64,000 bases of DNA from Cherax quadricarinatus. Its lineage: Eukaryota > Arthropoda > Malacostraca > Decapoda > Parastacidae. The stretch covers positions 1,741,909 to 1,805,908 of the forward strand of contig NC_091374.1 of the NCBI RefSeq assembly GCF_038502225.1, given 5' to 3'. Every line of letters starts with the position of its first letter. The first letter of the stretch is position 1. The notes beneath the pieces are model-generated. The model saw only the letters and a list, made by a program, of their open reading frames with translations, did no database searches and was not told the origin of the DNA. Below are positions 54,253-63,534 of this stretch, piece after piece. Made by a program: the position numbers and the translations under genes.

Positions 54253-54359
54253 TTCGACTTCCAGCATCCACTACACAACCTGTTCAGTAAATCCCTGCCA
54301 ACACAACCCTGAGTACACAACTCACTTGAGCTCTAACATCCACTACACACAACCTGTCC

Positions 54360-55170
54360 TTCCACTTCTAAAATCGATAGTGACAAACTGTCTCCTTGAT
54401 GTAGGGAGAGCAGTCCCCTCCCTGCCTGACTTTCACTCAGACAAGCTCGTATGCACTGGAGGCAGGACCTGACTAACTTTTTAATGACATCAGCGCCCTC
54501 ACAACCTCTTCCTGTCCTCTCTCCGCCTCCGCCAAACTTCTAACACCAATCAATTTCTGGCAGCGTCATCCCACTTCGACAACAATAGATTATTGAGAGA
54601 TCTAAACACAACAGCGTATGAGAATAGAGTCAGGGACTTTTTTTTCTGTTAATTTAGTTAAAATTAGTATATTTTTCAATGAACAAAGTTTTCTTACCTG
54701 GAGGTTACCTTTCTTGGGTGTTAGTATTGTTCTTATACAAAGACAGAAATTGTAGCAATGAACAGAGTTCTACAGCGAGCCTACACTGAACAACTAATTT
54801 CTGCAAGTGCATGATGAGTCAGGCTGTGACGCCTATATTGGCCTGTGGGCTGTTAGAACTAATAGCGTAGTTGACTAAGCGGTCAACAGGGGAAGCCTGA
54901 CTTTATGGTGGGCTGCTAGGGAAGAAACATTGAAACGGGTCACAGGTACACGTACGTCGTGGAAACACTGACACAACACTAGCTACATTAACCTTAGCAC
55001 CATCAAAAGTGCTTGAGAAACTACACTCAGAGGGCAGCTGGCTGGTTGATAAACTGGATACTAAGCCACACTGGCGTCATACAACAAGTATACACCGGTG
55101 ATCTGTATCTCCTAAGAATAAGTTAATCCCAATTTTAGGGATTAACGTATTCTTGACTGGTAGTTTACAT
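54360..55170. other. No gene or recognised repeat seen
   Basis: Intron sequence. A short LINE-tail-like CTTACCTGGAGGTTACC lies at about 54695, and GTTAATCCCAATTTTAGGG at about 55121 folds on the next bases. Confidence 0.5.
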
Positions 55171-55230
55171 TTCATTATTATTATTATAATCAAAAAGAAG
55201 CGCTAAGCCACAAGGACTATACAGCACAGT

Positions 55231-55985
55231 TTACATTTGAAATGCGCCCTTAATCATCCTCGTGCAATCGATGATGTTTACAATAATCTACACTTAAACC
55301 AAGGCAACGATGGAGCCATTAAGGTGCCAAGATAGCCATCTAACAAAGCCAAACAGTCACGGTGCCATCAAGTCTAGAGGAAGTGAAGACTCACACCAGA
55401 AATATGACTACACAAGTGTCGTGACGCCAACACCTCTAGCCCTAAATGTAATCAGATCCCCCCACGTGGTATCAAACACCAGCCAAATACGTAAGCCTGA
55501 TCTTGCCGAAGGTATCAGGAGACTCGAGAGAGCATAAACAGCACGAAGCTGGTGCAGCTGCTGATAGAAAATGTGACTGAACAAAAGAAATTAGTCAGCA
55601 GATTAGATGAGCGAGTGTTCTATGGAGCCTTATCTACTGATTTATCAGCCAAAGGAACGATTACACCACGGCGATACATCTAACACAGCCCAGGTAGTTG
55701 TAGCCTCTACATGCTGTATAACTGCTTAAGATAAACTCCCGGAGATAAAGACATACCCACCTCTTATAAATCACCCTAAAAGACATCCCTCACACACCGA
55801 CCCCAACACCAGTAAACCGTTGCTGCTGCCATAGCCCACCATAGGCCATCATCTACCCCATTTTAATGTCTTTAGCTACACTGTCTTGCCGCACCAGCGC
55901 CATGGGGTCAACACCACTACGAGGTCATCTCATGACAAAGACCTTGACGAATAAACTAACATCTCTCACAACATAGGCTCCATAT
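55231..55985. other. No gene assigned; one short open frame
   Basis: A 75-codon frame at 55310-55537 (plus) has no recognisable motif and may be a transposon relic. Nothing else recognised. Confidence 0.4.
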
Positions 55986-55989
55986 TTTG

Positions 55990-56200
55990 ATATGGCTGTC
56001 TCCAAGGAACTCGACTCTTCTCCAGGCTGAGGGACTGACTACCTCAAATACTTTTTCTCCAAGGCTGATGGACTGATTACATAATCTTTATCTCATTTCT
56101 ACTGTTTCTTTTGTATATGACTGAAGAAGCCTACTGTGTAGGCGAAACGTTTTCATTAATAAAGATACCCAACTGTTGCACATGTAATGATTTCGGTGAT
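55990..56200 (+). mobile_element. Hammerhead-bearing element, right half
   Basis: CTCCAGGCTGAGGGACTGAC, TTTTTCTCCAAGGCTGATG and TTTGTATATGA lead to the hammerhead, then TAATAAAGATACCC and ACTGTTGCACATG. The first block matches half of the 52-bp minisatellite unit. Confidence 0.8.
56114..56162 (+). ncRNA. Hammerhead ribozyme with 6-bp stem II
   Basis: Box 1 CTGAAGA (56121-56127), stem II GCCTAC-TGT-GTAGGC (56129-56143), GAAA (56144-56147), CGTT. Stem I uses ATGA before box 1 with TCAT after the site, with one extra U. Confidence 0.7.
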
Positions 56201-56240
56201 GAATGGTTTGAAAAACCGACAAGTTGAAGATTGAGACACT

Positions 56241-56440
56241 GGCTTATATACTGTAGTGAGGTGACGTGAAGCAGGCGGAGGCGGGGTCATAGTGGTACCA
56301 TCCACTAGTCGAAGTAGGTCTTCGTTCAAAGGTTGAACAAGTGTTCAACCTTTGGACGAAGACCTACTTCGACTAGTGGATGGTACCACTATGACCCCGC
56401 CTCCGCCTGCTTCACGTCACCTCACTACAGTATATAAGCC
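56241..56440. repeat. Near-perfect 200-bp palindrome
   Basis: Arms 56241-56338 and 56343-56440 (98 bases each) are inverted copies with one mismatch (TTCGTTC against GGACGAA) around AAGT. Each outer end is GGCTTATATACTGTAG, so a TATATAA motif points outward at both ends. Confidence 0.95.
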
Positions 56441-56553
56441 ACGTCTACGGCCCTATGCCGTACATTCTACAAGATTGATGGACTGAACACATCGACTCCA
56501 GGCTGAGGGACTGATTACCTCATACTTCTCCTCTCCTTACGCCTTCCTCTTTG

Positions 56554-56598
56554 TATTGGACTGATGAAGCCACTGTGTGGCGAAACGTTTCCTGAATA
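56554..56598 (+). ncRNA. Hammerhead ribozyme, best-preserved copy
   Basis: Stem I: TATT (56554-56557) with AATA (56595-56598) and GGA (56558-56560) with TCC (56590-56592), with bulge TG. Box 1 CTGATGA (56561-56567). Stem II GCCAC-TGT-GTGGC (56569-56581). GAAA (56582-56585), then ACGT and U, with cleavage predicted after 56589. Stem III would be ACGT pairing with ACGT of a second molecule. AATA of stem I overlaps the AATAAA signal. Confidence 0.8.
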
Positions 56599-56640
56599 AA
56601 GATTCCTATATGCTGCATAAGTGTCTCAATCTTCAATGAT

Positions 56641-56880
56641 TTCGGTGTGCAGGTTTGGCACCGATTCTGTCGGTATCATTCAGGTGTAGTTTATGATGTA
56701 TCTTTCTTACCCATGTTCTAACGGACTTTAGGGTATTCCCATAATTTAGGATGTGGATGTGACCTGGACCTGACTAGGTTGGGTCAGTGGCTTGAGCCAG
56801 TAGGTGGCTCGGACCTGCCTCACATGGGCGAGTAGGCCTCCTGCAGTGTTCCTTCTTTCTTATGTTCTTATGTTTTTATG
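56641..56880 (+). repeat. Dispersed repeat tail, CTTATGTTCTTATG type
   Basis: GATTTCGGTGTGCAGGTTTG, CTGACTAGGTTGGGTCAG, GCTCGGACCTGCCTCAC, CTCCTGCAGTGTTCC and CTTATGTTCTTATG, related to 17219-17300. It also includes LINE A-like pieces (GTTTATGATGTATCTTTCTT). Confidence 0.6.
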
Positions 56881-56884
56881 ATTG

Positions 56885-57045
56885 AACACATCGATTCCAT
56901 GCTGAGGGACTGATTACTTACAACTCCTCTTCTTCCGCCGTCCTCTGTACTGGACTGAAGAATCCACTGGCTGGCGAAACGTTTCCTCAGTAAAGGTTTC
57001 AAAATGTTGCCCAAGTGTCTAATTCTTCAAGATTGACCGAGTGTA
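56885..57045 (+). mobile_element. Hammerhead-bearing element, right half
   Basis: GAACACATCGATTCCATGC and GAGGGACTGATTAC precede the hammerhead, then AAATGTTGCCCAAGTGTC and TAATTCTTCAAG as edge. Confidence 0.78.
56948..56992 (+). ncRNA. Hammerhead ribozyme with compensated stem I
   Basis: Stem I: TACT (56948-56951) with AGTA (56989-56992) and GGA with TCC, bulge TC. Box 1 CTGAAGA (56955-56961), stem II CCA-CTGGC-TGG with the outermost pair lost, GAAA (56976-56979), CGTT. Compared with 56554-56598, one U-A pair of stem I has become C-G. Confidence 0.75.
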
Positions 57046-57084
57046 TACAAATTAATGAAGATTCTTTCTATGTTTTCCAGTTCT

Positions 57085-57745
57085 GTAACCTCAGGATGGA
57101 TAATGAGAACCTTCAAAACTAGGGATGCCAAGCCCATGATGACACTCTTCAGGTCACTTGTTCTATCTAGGCTGGAATATTGCTGCACACTAACAGCACC
57201 TTTCAAGGCAGGTGAAATTGCTGACCTAGAAAATGTACAGAGAACCTTCACGGCGCGCATAACGGAGATAAAACACCTCAATTACTGGGAGCGCTTGAGG
57301 TTCCTGAACCTGTATTCCCTGGAACGCAGGCGGGAGAGATACATGATTATATACACCTGGAAAATCCTAGAGGGACTAGTACCGAACTTGCACACGAAAA
57401 TCACTCACTACGAAAGCAAAAGACTTGGCAGACGATGCAACATCCCCCCCAATGAAAAGCAGGGGTGTCACTAGCACGTTAAGAGACCATACAATAAGTG
57501 TCAGGGGCCCGAGACTGTTCAACTGCCTCCCAGCATACATAAGGGGGATTACCAACAGACCCCTGGCTGTCTTCAAGCTGGCACTGGACAAGCACCTAAA
57601 GTCGGTTCCTGACCAGCCGGGCTGTGGCTCGTACGTTGGTTTGCGTGCAGCCAGCAGTAACAGCCTGGTTGATCAGGCTCTGATTCACCAGGAGGCCTGG
57701 TCACAGACCGGGCCGCGGGGGCGTTGACCCCCGGAACTCTCTCCA
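57085..57745 (+). pseudogene. LINE family A, RT C-terminus, frameshifted
   Basis: From about 57091: MRTFKTRDAKP, LSRLEYCC, PFKAGEIADLENVQRTF, YWERLRFLNLYSLERRR and TWKILEGLVPN in one frame, which closes at 57474. The C-terminus (DHTISVRGPRLFN, RGITNRPLAVFK) continues in another frame to 57727. The shift lies at or just after the C run 57444-57450 and is a one-base change in a homopolymer, or a sequencing error. The tail GGGGGCGTTGACCCCCGG and CTCTCCAGGTAAACTC follows. It is more diverged than the copies at 29240 and 51958. Confidence 0.87.
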
Positions 57746-57864
57746 GGTAAACTCACCTGCCTTAAAGGAGGCCATTAGTATACAGAAATATTCCAGCCTA
57801 GAGAGAACGAGCGACCTGAAGACCCATCATCATTAGATCAATGGCTACCACATTCCCGTCTATC

Positions 57865-58000
57865 TGGACACTATCTGGAGGATATTCTGGGGATCAACGC
57901 CCCCGCGGCCCGCTCCACGACCAGGCCTCCCGGTGGATCAGGGGCTGATCAACGAGGCTGTTTCTGCTGGCCGCATGTAGTCCAACGTACGTATGTCTGT
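57865..58000 (-). mobile_element. LINE A 3' tail fragment
   Basis: CTATCTGGAGGATATTCTGG, GGATCAACGCCCCCGCGG, CCACGACCAGGCCTCCCGG and CTGCTGGCCGCATGTAG are the inverted LINE A terminus. Confidence 0.78.
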
Positions 58001-58111
58001 ATTAGTAGACACACCGTCCACAGCACAGCTAGCCAGTGGTCAGTTCTTACAGCTCTCCAGTCACAGAACCAACCTTACCACTGGCAAAAACCCGAGTTAG
58101 GTGATATTTTT

Positions 58112-58146
58112 CTTGTACTACTACTACTACTACCACCACCACCACC
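58112..58146. repeat. (CTA)n/(CCA)n trinucleotide run
   Basis: CTACTACTAC passes into CCACCACCACC. Confidence 0.9.
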
Positions 58147-58194
58147 TCTTCCTGCCTATATATAGCCGTCCTGCTCCACTTCTGGTTAGTGTGA

Positions 58195-58445
58195 CTTTGT
58201 AAATGGTCCAAGTCGGAACGTCGTCGTAAGCTTCTCTCTCTTATGTGCGGGTTATTTGTGTATATTTTCTCGCCTTAACGAATGAAATAACAAAAGTCTC
58301 ATGGCTCAGGCTGACAGATTTCATCGGGTTTCTGAAAGCCCATCCTGTGTGAAGGAATATAAGAGGAAAACTATACTGCGTTTCTTAAATTGATAAAACC
58401 ACTGGTTAGTGGAACGTCTTCGTAACAAAAACATCTAAGTGTTGT
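58195..58445 (+). repeat. Two decayed hammerhead-type fragments
   Basis: TCCAAGTCGGAACGTCGTCG (58200) is the 3' half of the GGTC-stem family. At 58390-58430 TTGATAAAACCACTGG, TTAGTGG and AACGTC keep a U3/A8-type box 1 and stem II but lose a base of GAAA. Confidence 0.5.
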
Positions 58446-58504
58446 ATGCCTCTTTTGCTGATCTAATTTGTCAGTCTTCTGTACCGATGATATATCATAA
58501 CTAA

Positions 58505-58690
58505 CCTTATTATTATTATTATAATAATCAAGGGGGAAGCGCTAAACCCGGAGGATTATACAGCGCCTGGGGGGGGGGATGTGGAAGGCATTCAGGCTTA
58601 ATTCGGGGAACTAGAGCACAGATCCAATTCCCTAAATCAAGAGCCCCTCACCAACATCAAGGAACCTTCCTTGAGGGGTACTAACCTTAT
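58505..58690. repeat. Dispersed TTATTATAATCAAGGGGG repeat
   Basis: Second copy of the repeat at 41905-42062, with the same order of blocks from ATCAAGGGGGAAGCGC to CAAGGAACCTTCCTTGAG. Confidence 0.8.
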
Positions 58691-58948
58691 AAAATGTCAT
58701 ATAAATCACGTTTTCCACACAATAGATGGGGGAGAAGGAAGGGAGAGAAAAGGAGGGGAGTTATGGAGTGAGATTTTAAAAGGGTGGGGAGGATATAGGA
58801 GGAGAAAGGGGTAGACAGTAATCCCTAACAATAAAAGTCTCCCAGACCCTCACAGAGGCGACCTCCACATATCACTGTTTAATCAATGGCCTCAAATACG
58901 AACTCAAGACTCAAGATTCGGAAACACACACGCACTCACACCGTCAGA

Positions 58949-59025
58949 CCAGGAGCTATGAATCGACCCCTGCAACCACAATTAGGTGAGTACTCTCTCT
59001 CTCTCCCTCACACACACACACACAG
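58949..59025 (+). repeat. LINE B 3' tail with TC and CA runs
   Basis: GACCAGGAGCTATGAATCG, ACCCCTGCAACCACAATTAG and GTGAGTAC, then TC and CA dinucleotides. Confidence 0.75.
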
Positions 59026-59289
59026 CCTGACCCAGGGCCAGGATGTGGGAGTAAAAAATTTGGAAAAAAAATCAAAGATCCGAGAAAGAATGAGGTAGCG
59101 CCAATTCCTAGGAATGAAGGGACCCTCACTCACACCTTCCGGCTAAGTCCATCCATCATCTGGTGCGTTGTCTTGTCTCCACAATACACAAATTCAACAA
59201 ACACGGCAGCATATTGTAAATGTTATCAATACCAACAAGCTGATGAGTAAGACACACTGTCTTACTCGTCCACTAACATGGTGGTGGCA

Positions 59290-59385
59290 GCAAGTAACCA
59301 GGTCACCCCTGATCCACCGGGAGGCCTGATCAAGGACTGGGCCTCGGGGGCGTTGACCCCCCTAATACCCTCCAGGTAGACGTTG
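59290..59385 (+). mobile_element. LINE A 3' tail fragment
   Basis: CCTGATCCACCGGGAGGCC, GGGCCTCGGGGGCGTTGACC and CCTCCAGGTAGACG. Confidence 0.75.
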
Positions 59386-59990
59386 ATGGCGAGAGGATAT
59401 ATTTCTCCACTTCAATATTCTATGTTACTGTAATGCACTCAGAATAAACTCTCACCCTCCTCAGTCTCTCTTCGTAAACCCAGTCTTTTGATTTCCTGCA
59501 CATCCTTTCTTCTCTAGAATTCCACTTATGCCAGATACTTGAAACTCAACACTTGGTGCTGGCTGGTTCCAAGTGGCACTCCATTCCTGCTCCAAGTGGC
59601 ACTCCATATTATCTTTCTTTTGTGTCTGACTCATTTAAGGTGAAGAGCAAGAGCAGTGTTCTCATGAAGACGGAACTAAATGCTGACGGTACAGGCAGTA
59701 AACAAAACAGACATGAGAATAAGAGAAAGACAGGTGGAAGTGAGAGACAAGAGGGCGGAGAGGATGTGGGAGAGACGGAGAAGAAAGCGTGGAGAGGGTG
59801 TGGGAGGAATGGAGGAGAATAAAGAAGGTAGACAAGAGGGTGTGGGAGAGATAAAGAATAAAGACAATAGACAAGAAGATGGACAGGGTGTTGAAGAAAT
59901 ATCTAACAATGTAGTTGGCCAACTGGCCTATGCTAGACAGCTGCTTCTCACACCCAAACCATAACAAGAGTAATTTGCAACATGTTACTG
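59386..59990. other. No gene seen; purine-rich stretch
   Basis: AG-rich at about 59700-59890 with imperfect GAGAAGA and GTGGGAG repeats. The open frames there reflect composition. Confidence 0.5.
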
Positions 59991-59994
59991 GCCC

Positions 59995-60125
59995 ATGCTA
60001 GTCGTCGTAGCTCAGTAACAGTATGGTGGGCACCAACAGCTTTGTTAATCAGGCCAGCAATTAGGAAGCCTAATCTGGGACCGGGTAGTGGGGGGCGTTG
60101 ACCCCCATCTACAGGTAGATGATTA
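59995..60125 (+). mobile_element. LINE A 3' tail fragment, diverged
   Basis: GTCGTCGTAGCTCAGTAACA, TTTGTTAATCAGGCC, CTAATCTGGGACCGGG and GGGCGTTGACCCCCATC. Confidence 0.6.
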
Positions 60126-60135
60126 AGACATACCA

Positions 60136-60262
60136 AATCATACTACGGGCGGGGTTAGAACTCGCAATCAGAGTCTCAAAACTCCAGACCGACGTGTTAG
60201 CCACTGGGCCAGCTAGTGGTATGGTTTGTTTGCAATCGTGTCATTACGATTTCGTGCGTCAT
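60136..60262 (-). repeat. tRNA-like repeat, second copy
   Basis: CGGGCGGGGTTAGAACTCGC, AAACTCCAGACCGACGTG and TTAGCCACTGGGCCAGCTAG match the left arm and centre of 31860-31978. GTGGTATGGTTTGTTTGC and CGTGTCATTACGATTT match what follows it. The right arm is largely deleted, so the palindrome is lost. Confidence 0.75.
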
Positions 60263-60266
60263 GATT

Positions 60267-60735
60267 AAGATAAATGTGTAATAGCTAGGCATGTTTATTG
60301 TTGAAACGTTTCGCCCACACAGTAGGCTTCTTCAGTCAAATACAAAGGCAGCAGGTGTAGTAGTGAAATGAAGATGCTGTAATCAGTCCACCAGCCTCGG
60401 AGAAAAAGTATTTGAGGTAGTCAGTCCCTCAGTCTGATTTTGCTCTTCTTCCATTGCTTTCAAAATCACGTCGTGAGAGGCACGAGCGCTCTTCTAAACC
60501 CATCCTCCTTAACTTACGTAAATCTGATTCTCAACACGAGGCTGGAAGCCTTGTTCAAGATTCTTACACATCAGTGCTCTTTCAGCTGTATGGAGTTGAG
60601 CTCCATGGAGCTCAACTCATTTCACTATTACACCTACTGCCTCTGTATCTAACTGAAGCCTACTGAGTAGGCGAAACGTTTCAACAATAAGAATACCTAA
60701 CTGTTGTACATTTGCTTTAATCAACTTGTCGGCAT
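60267..60735. mobile_element. Foldback element with hammerhead cores in both arms
   Basis: About 90-base terminal arms are inverted copies: ATGTTTATTGTTGAAACG, GTAGGCTTCTTCAGTC and AGCAGGTGTAGTAGTGAAAT against their complements at 60620-60700. The middle includes AATCAGTCCACCAGCC and a perfect 26-bp palindrome at 60593-60618. The right core has lost bases from box 1 (ACTGAAGCCTAC). Confidence 0.82.
60296..60342 (-). ncRNA. Hammerhead ribozyme with second compensated stem I
   Basis: On the minus strand: stem I TATT-TGA (60336-60342) with TCA-AC-AATA (60296-60304). Box 1 CTGAAGA (60329-60335), stem II GCCTAC-TGT-GTGGGC with one G-U pair, GAAA (60309-60312), CGTT, cleavage predicted between 60305 and 60304. 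The G-C pair of GGA/TCC copies is U-A here. Confidence 0.76.
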
Positions 60736-60739
60736 TTCA

Positions 60740-61224
60740 TACCATTATCAACATCTCTCTTCTCGATATGTCTCCTGATCTCTTTTTCTCACTCAGTTGT
60801 GACTTGATAATGATTTAGAATGGACTGAAACGCCCTCTAAGACTTCTTAAGTGGGTTACTTGTCAATTATGACTTGTATTTATATTCTTCCTGCCACTTA
60901 CTCCAGGAGGACAACAACAGGAGGTGAACACCAAGAGTCACTTAGAGCTTTGGTTGTCCCCCAGACACTGACAAACATAAACGAGGTCACCTAACACCAC
61001 CTCACATACGAAACATCCAGGACCAAGACCTTGCGACACTGCCTGAAACACAAGGACCAAAACATTTCAACACTGCCTAAAACAAGGACCAAGGACCACT
61101 ACTACTGCCTGTAACAAGGACCAGGACATTCCAGAACTTATGCCAACCTCTCCACTCGACCTTGGCAATGTCCTTTAAATATAACTTTGGAAGCAGACCA
61201 AGAAAGTAACAGCCGCGACCAAAA
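60740..61224. other. No gene seen; short AAGGACCA repeats
   Basis: AACAAGGACCA and CACTGCCT blocks recur loosely at 61020-61130. Nothing else recognised. Confidence 0.5.
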
Positions 61225-61287
61225 CACACACACACACGCACACACGCACACACATACACACACACACACATACACACACACACACAC

Positions 61288-61385
<98 letters not shown>

Positions 61386-61438
61386 GGCCAGGGGCTGTGA
61401 ATCGACCCCTGAAACCACAACTGGGTGAGTACACACAC
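61225..61438 (+). repeat. (CA)n microsatellite with LINE B tail
   Basis: A CA run of about 157 bases is followed by GGGCCAGGGGCTGTGAATCG, ACCCCTGAAACCACAACTG and GGTGAGTACACAC. Confidence 0.88.
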
Positions 61439-61570
61439 ATCACCACTACCACCACTCATATAACAGCACCATCACCACCCACTCATTTAAGAGCACCACC
61501 ACCACAACCACCACCACCACCACCCACTCATTTAACAGCAGCACCAACACCACCACAACTACCACCCAGT
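61439..61570. repeat. (CAC)n-rich tract
   Basis: CAC triplets with CACTCATTTAACAGCA interruptions recurring two to three times. Confidence 0.85.
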
Positions 61571-61679
61571 GAATTGGAGTATCACTAGTTAACCAAACAC
61601 ATCTTATCAACTTACACAACCTACCTTCCACTTGCCAGTGGCTGGAGGATGAACCTTAGTTCACTCTTTGCGTTAAATA

Positions 61680-62962
61680 ACTCACACAGTATCAGCGTTG
61701 ATATCAATCTTCCAGTTAACTCACACAGTATCAGCGCCGATACCAATCTTCCAATTAATTCACACAGTATCAGCGCCGATACCAATCTTCCAGTTAGTTC
61801 ACACAGTACCAGCGTTGATACCAATCTTCCAGTTAACTCACACAGTATCAGCATTGATACCAATCTTCTTGTTAACTCACACAGTATCAATGCTGATACC
61901 AATCTTCTTGTTAACTCACACAGTATCAACGCTGATAACAATCTTCTTGTTAACTCACACAGTATCAACGCTGATATCAATCTTCTTAACTCACACAGTA
62001 TCAACGCTGATACCAATCTTCTTAACTCACACAGTATCAACGCTGATACCAATCTTCCTGTTAACTCACACAGTATCAGCATTGATGCCAATCTTCTTAA
62101 CTCACACAGTATCAACGCTGATACCAATCTTCCTGTTAACTCACACAGTATCAGCGCCGATACCAATCTTCCAGTTAATTCACACAGTACCAGCGTTGAT
62201 ACCAATCTTCCAGTTAACTCACACAGTATCAGCGTTGATACCAATCTTCTTAACTCACAGTATCAACGCTGATACCAATCTTCCTGTTAACTCACACAGT
62301 ATCAGCGTTGATACCAATCTTCTTAACTCACAGTATCAACGCTGATACCAATCTTCCTGTTAACTCACACAGTATCAGCGCCGATACCAATCTTCCAGTT
62401 AATTCACACAGTACCAGCGTTGATACCAATCTTCCAGTTAACTCACACAGTATCAGCGTTGATACCAATCTTCTTGTTAACTCACAGTATCAACGCTGAT
62501 ACCAATCTTCTTGTTAACTCACACAGTATCAACGCTCATACCAATCTCCTTGTTAACTCACACAGTATCAACGCTGATATCAATCTTCTTAACTCACACA
62601 GTATCAGCGTTGATACCAGTCTTCTTAACTCACACAGTATCAACGCTGATACCAATCTTCCTGTTAACTCACCCAGTATCAGCGTTGATACCAATCTTAA
62701 CTCACACAGTATCAACGCTGATACCAATCTTCCTGTTAACTCACAGTATCAGCATTGATACCAATCTTAACTCACACAGTATCAACGCTGATACCAATCT
62801 TCCTGTTAACTCACACAGTATCAGCGTTGATACCAATCTTCTTCTTAACTCACACAGTATCAACGCTGATACCAATCTTCCTGTTAACTCACACAGTATC
62901 AGCATTGATACCAATCTTCCTGTTAACTCACACAGTATCAGCGTTGATACCAATCTTCCAGT
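61680..62962. repeat. 39-bp minisatellite with a two-faced hairpin, about 33 copies
   Basis: The unit contains TTAACTCACACA, a hairpin GTATCA-NNNN-TGATAC, and CAATCTTCC. The loop is either GCGT or ACGC, which are reverse complements, and both forms alternate through the array. Units lacking CTGTTA (33 bp) are common. Open frames on both strands are artefacts. Confidence 0.95.
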
Positions 62963-63424
62963 TCAGACACAGTCCATCTCACTCAACCTTGGTCTTTCAA
63001 ACGCCTGGGGTTACAACCCATGGCAAGGGAGTCCTAAAATTCCATGGGTTCTAACTACACCCGTACCGTGCGTTGTTTGTTCGCATTCGTGTCGGTAAGA
63101 CTGCGTGAGTTTGTCTTTCATCTTGCCACGATGCCAATGGTTTTTTAGGACACAGTTCCAATCAAGCTTAAAACTTTGCAACCTTTCATAAAGCTTTGGT
63201 TTCTTGCCTAACCCAAATTTATTTAAGCTTTTGGTTAAACTGTTGCAGTTATTGCATGCTCCTGCTATTCTGCAATTCTCAGATATGTATTAATCTCCCC
63301 TCAGTGATGACCTTGCAACAATGAATCTGTATGATGACTAATAAGGGTTTAGCGCTTCCTCAAGACTATGACAGCACAACACTGAATGTATTAAACAGTT
63401 TTTAAGTAATTCAGCCTCATACTA
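62963..63424. other. No gene seen; repeat fragments
   Basis: CGTACCGTGCGTTGTTTGTTC and ATTCGTGTCGGTAAGAC (63063-63100) match the right flank of the tRNA-like repeat at 60230. GGGTTTAGCGCTTCC (about 63345) is an inverted piece of the 41905 repeat. The rest is unassigned. Confidence 0.5.
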
Positions 63425-63440
63425 GGCAACCCATCCCCAT

Positions 63441-63534
63441 CGTGATGAATTACACACATGTGCAACATCTGGGTGATGAATTAGACACGTTTACACCATC
63501 TGTGTGATGAATTAGACACGTGCAATATCTGGGT
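63441..63534. repeat. Three tandem copies of a hammerhead-element edge
   Basis: GATGAATTACACACATG, TGCAACATCTGGGT repeats about three times at roughly 30-base spacing, with decay. The same edge occurs at 24832 and 52965. Confidence 0.65.

Larger units (their letters stand above)
56212..56640 (+). mobile_element. Hammerhead-bearing element containing a 200-bp palindrome
   Basis: Bounded by AAGTTGAAGATTGAGACACT (56221) and the inverted AGTGTCTCAATCTTCAA (about 56622-56638). It contains the palindrome 56241-56440, then the usual order GATGGACTGAACACATCG, CCAGGCTGAGGGACTG, hammerhead, GAATAAAGATTCC. Confidence 0.82.

Noticed and set aside
55310..55537. 75-codon open frame as a possible exon or small gene
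   Set aside because: No motif, no convincing splice sites or neighbours. Its length is within chance expectation for this size of sequence.
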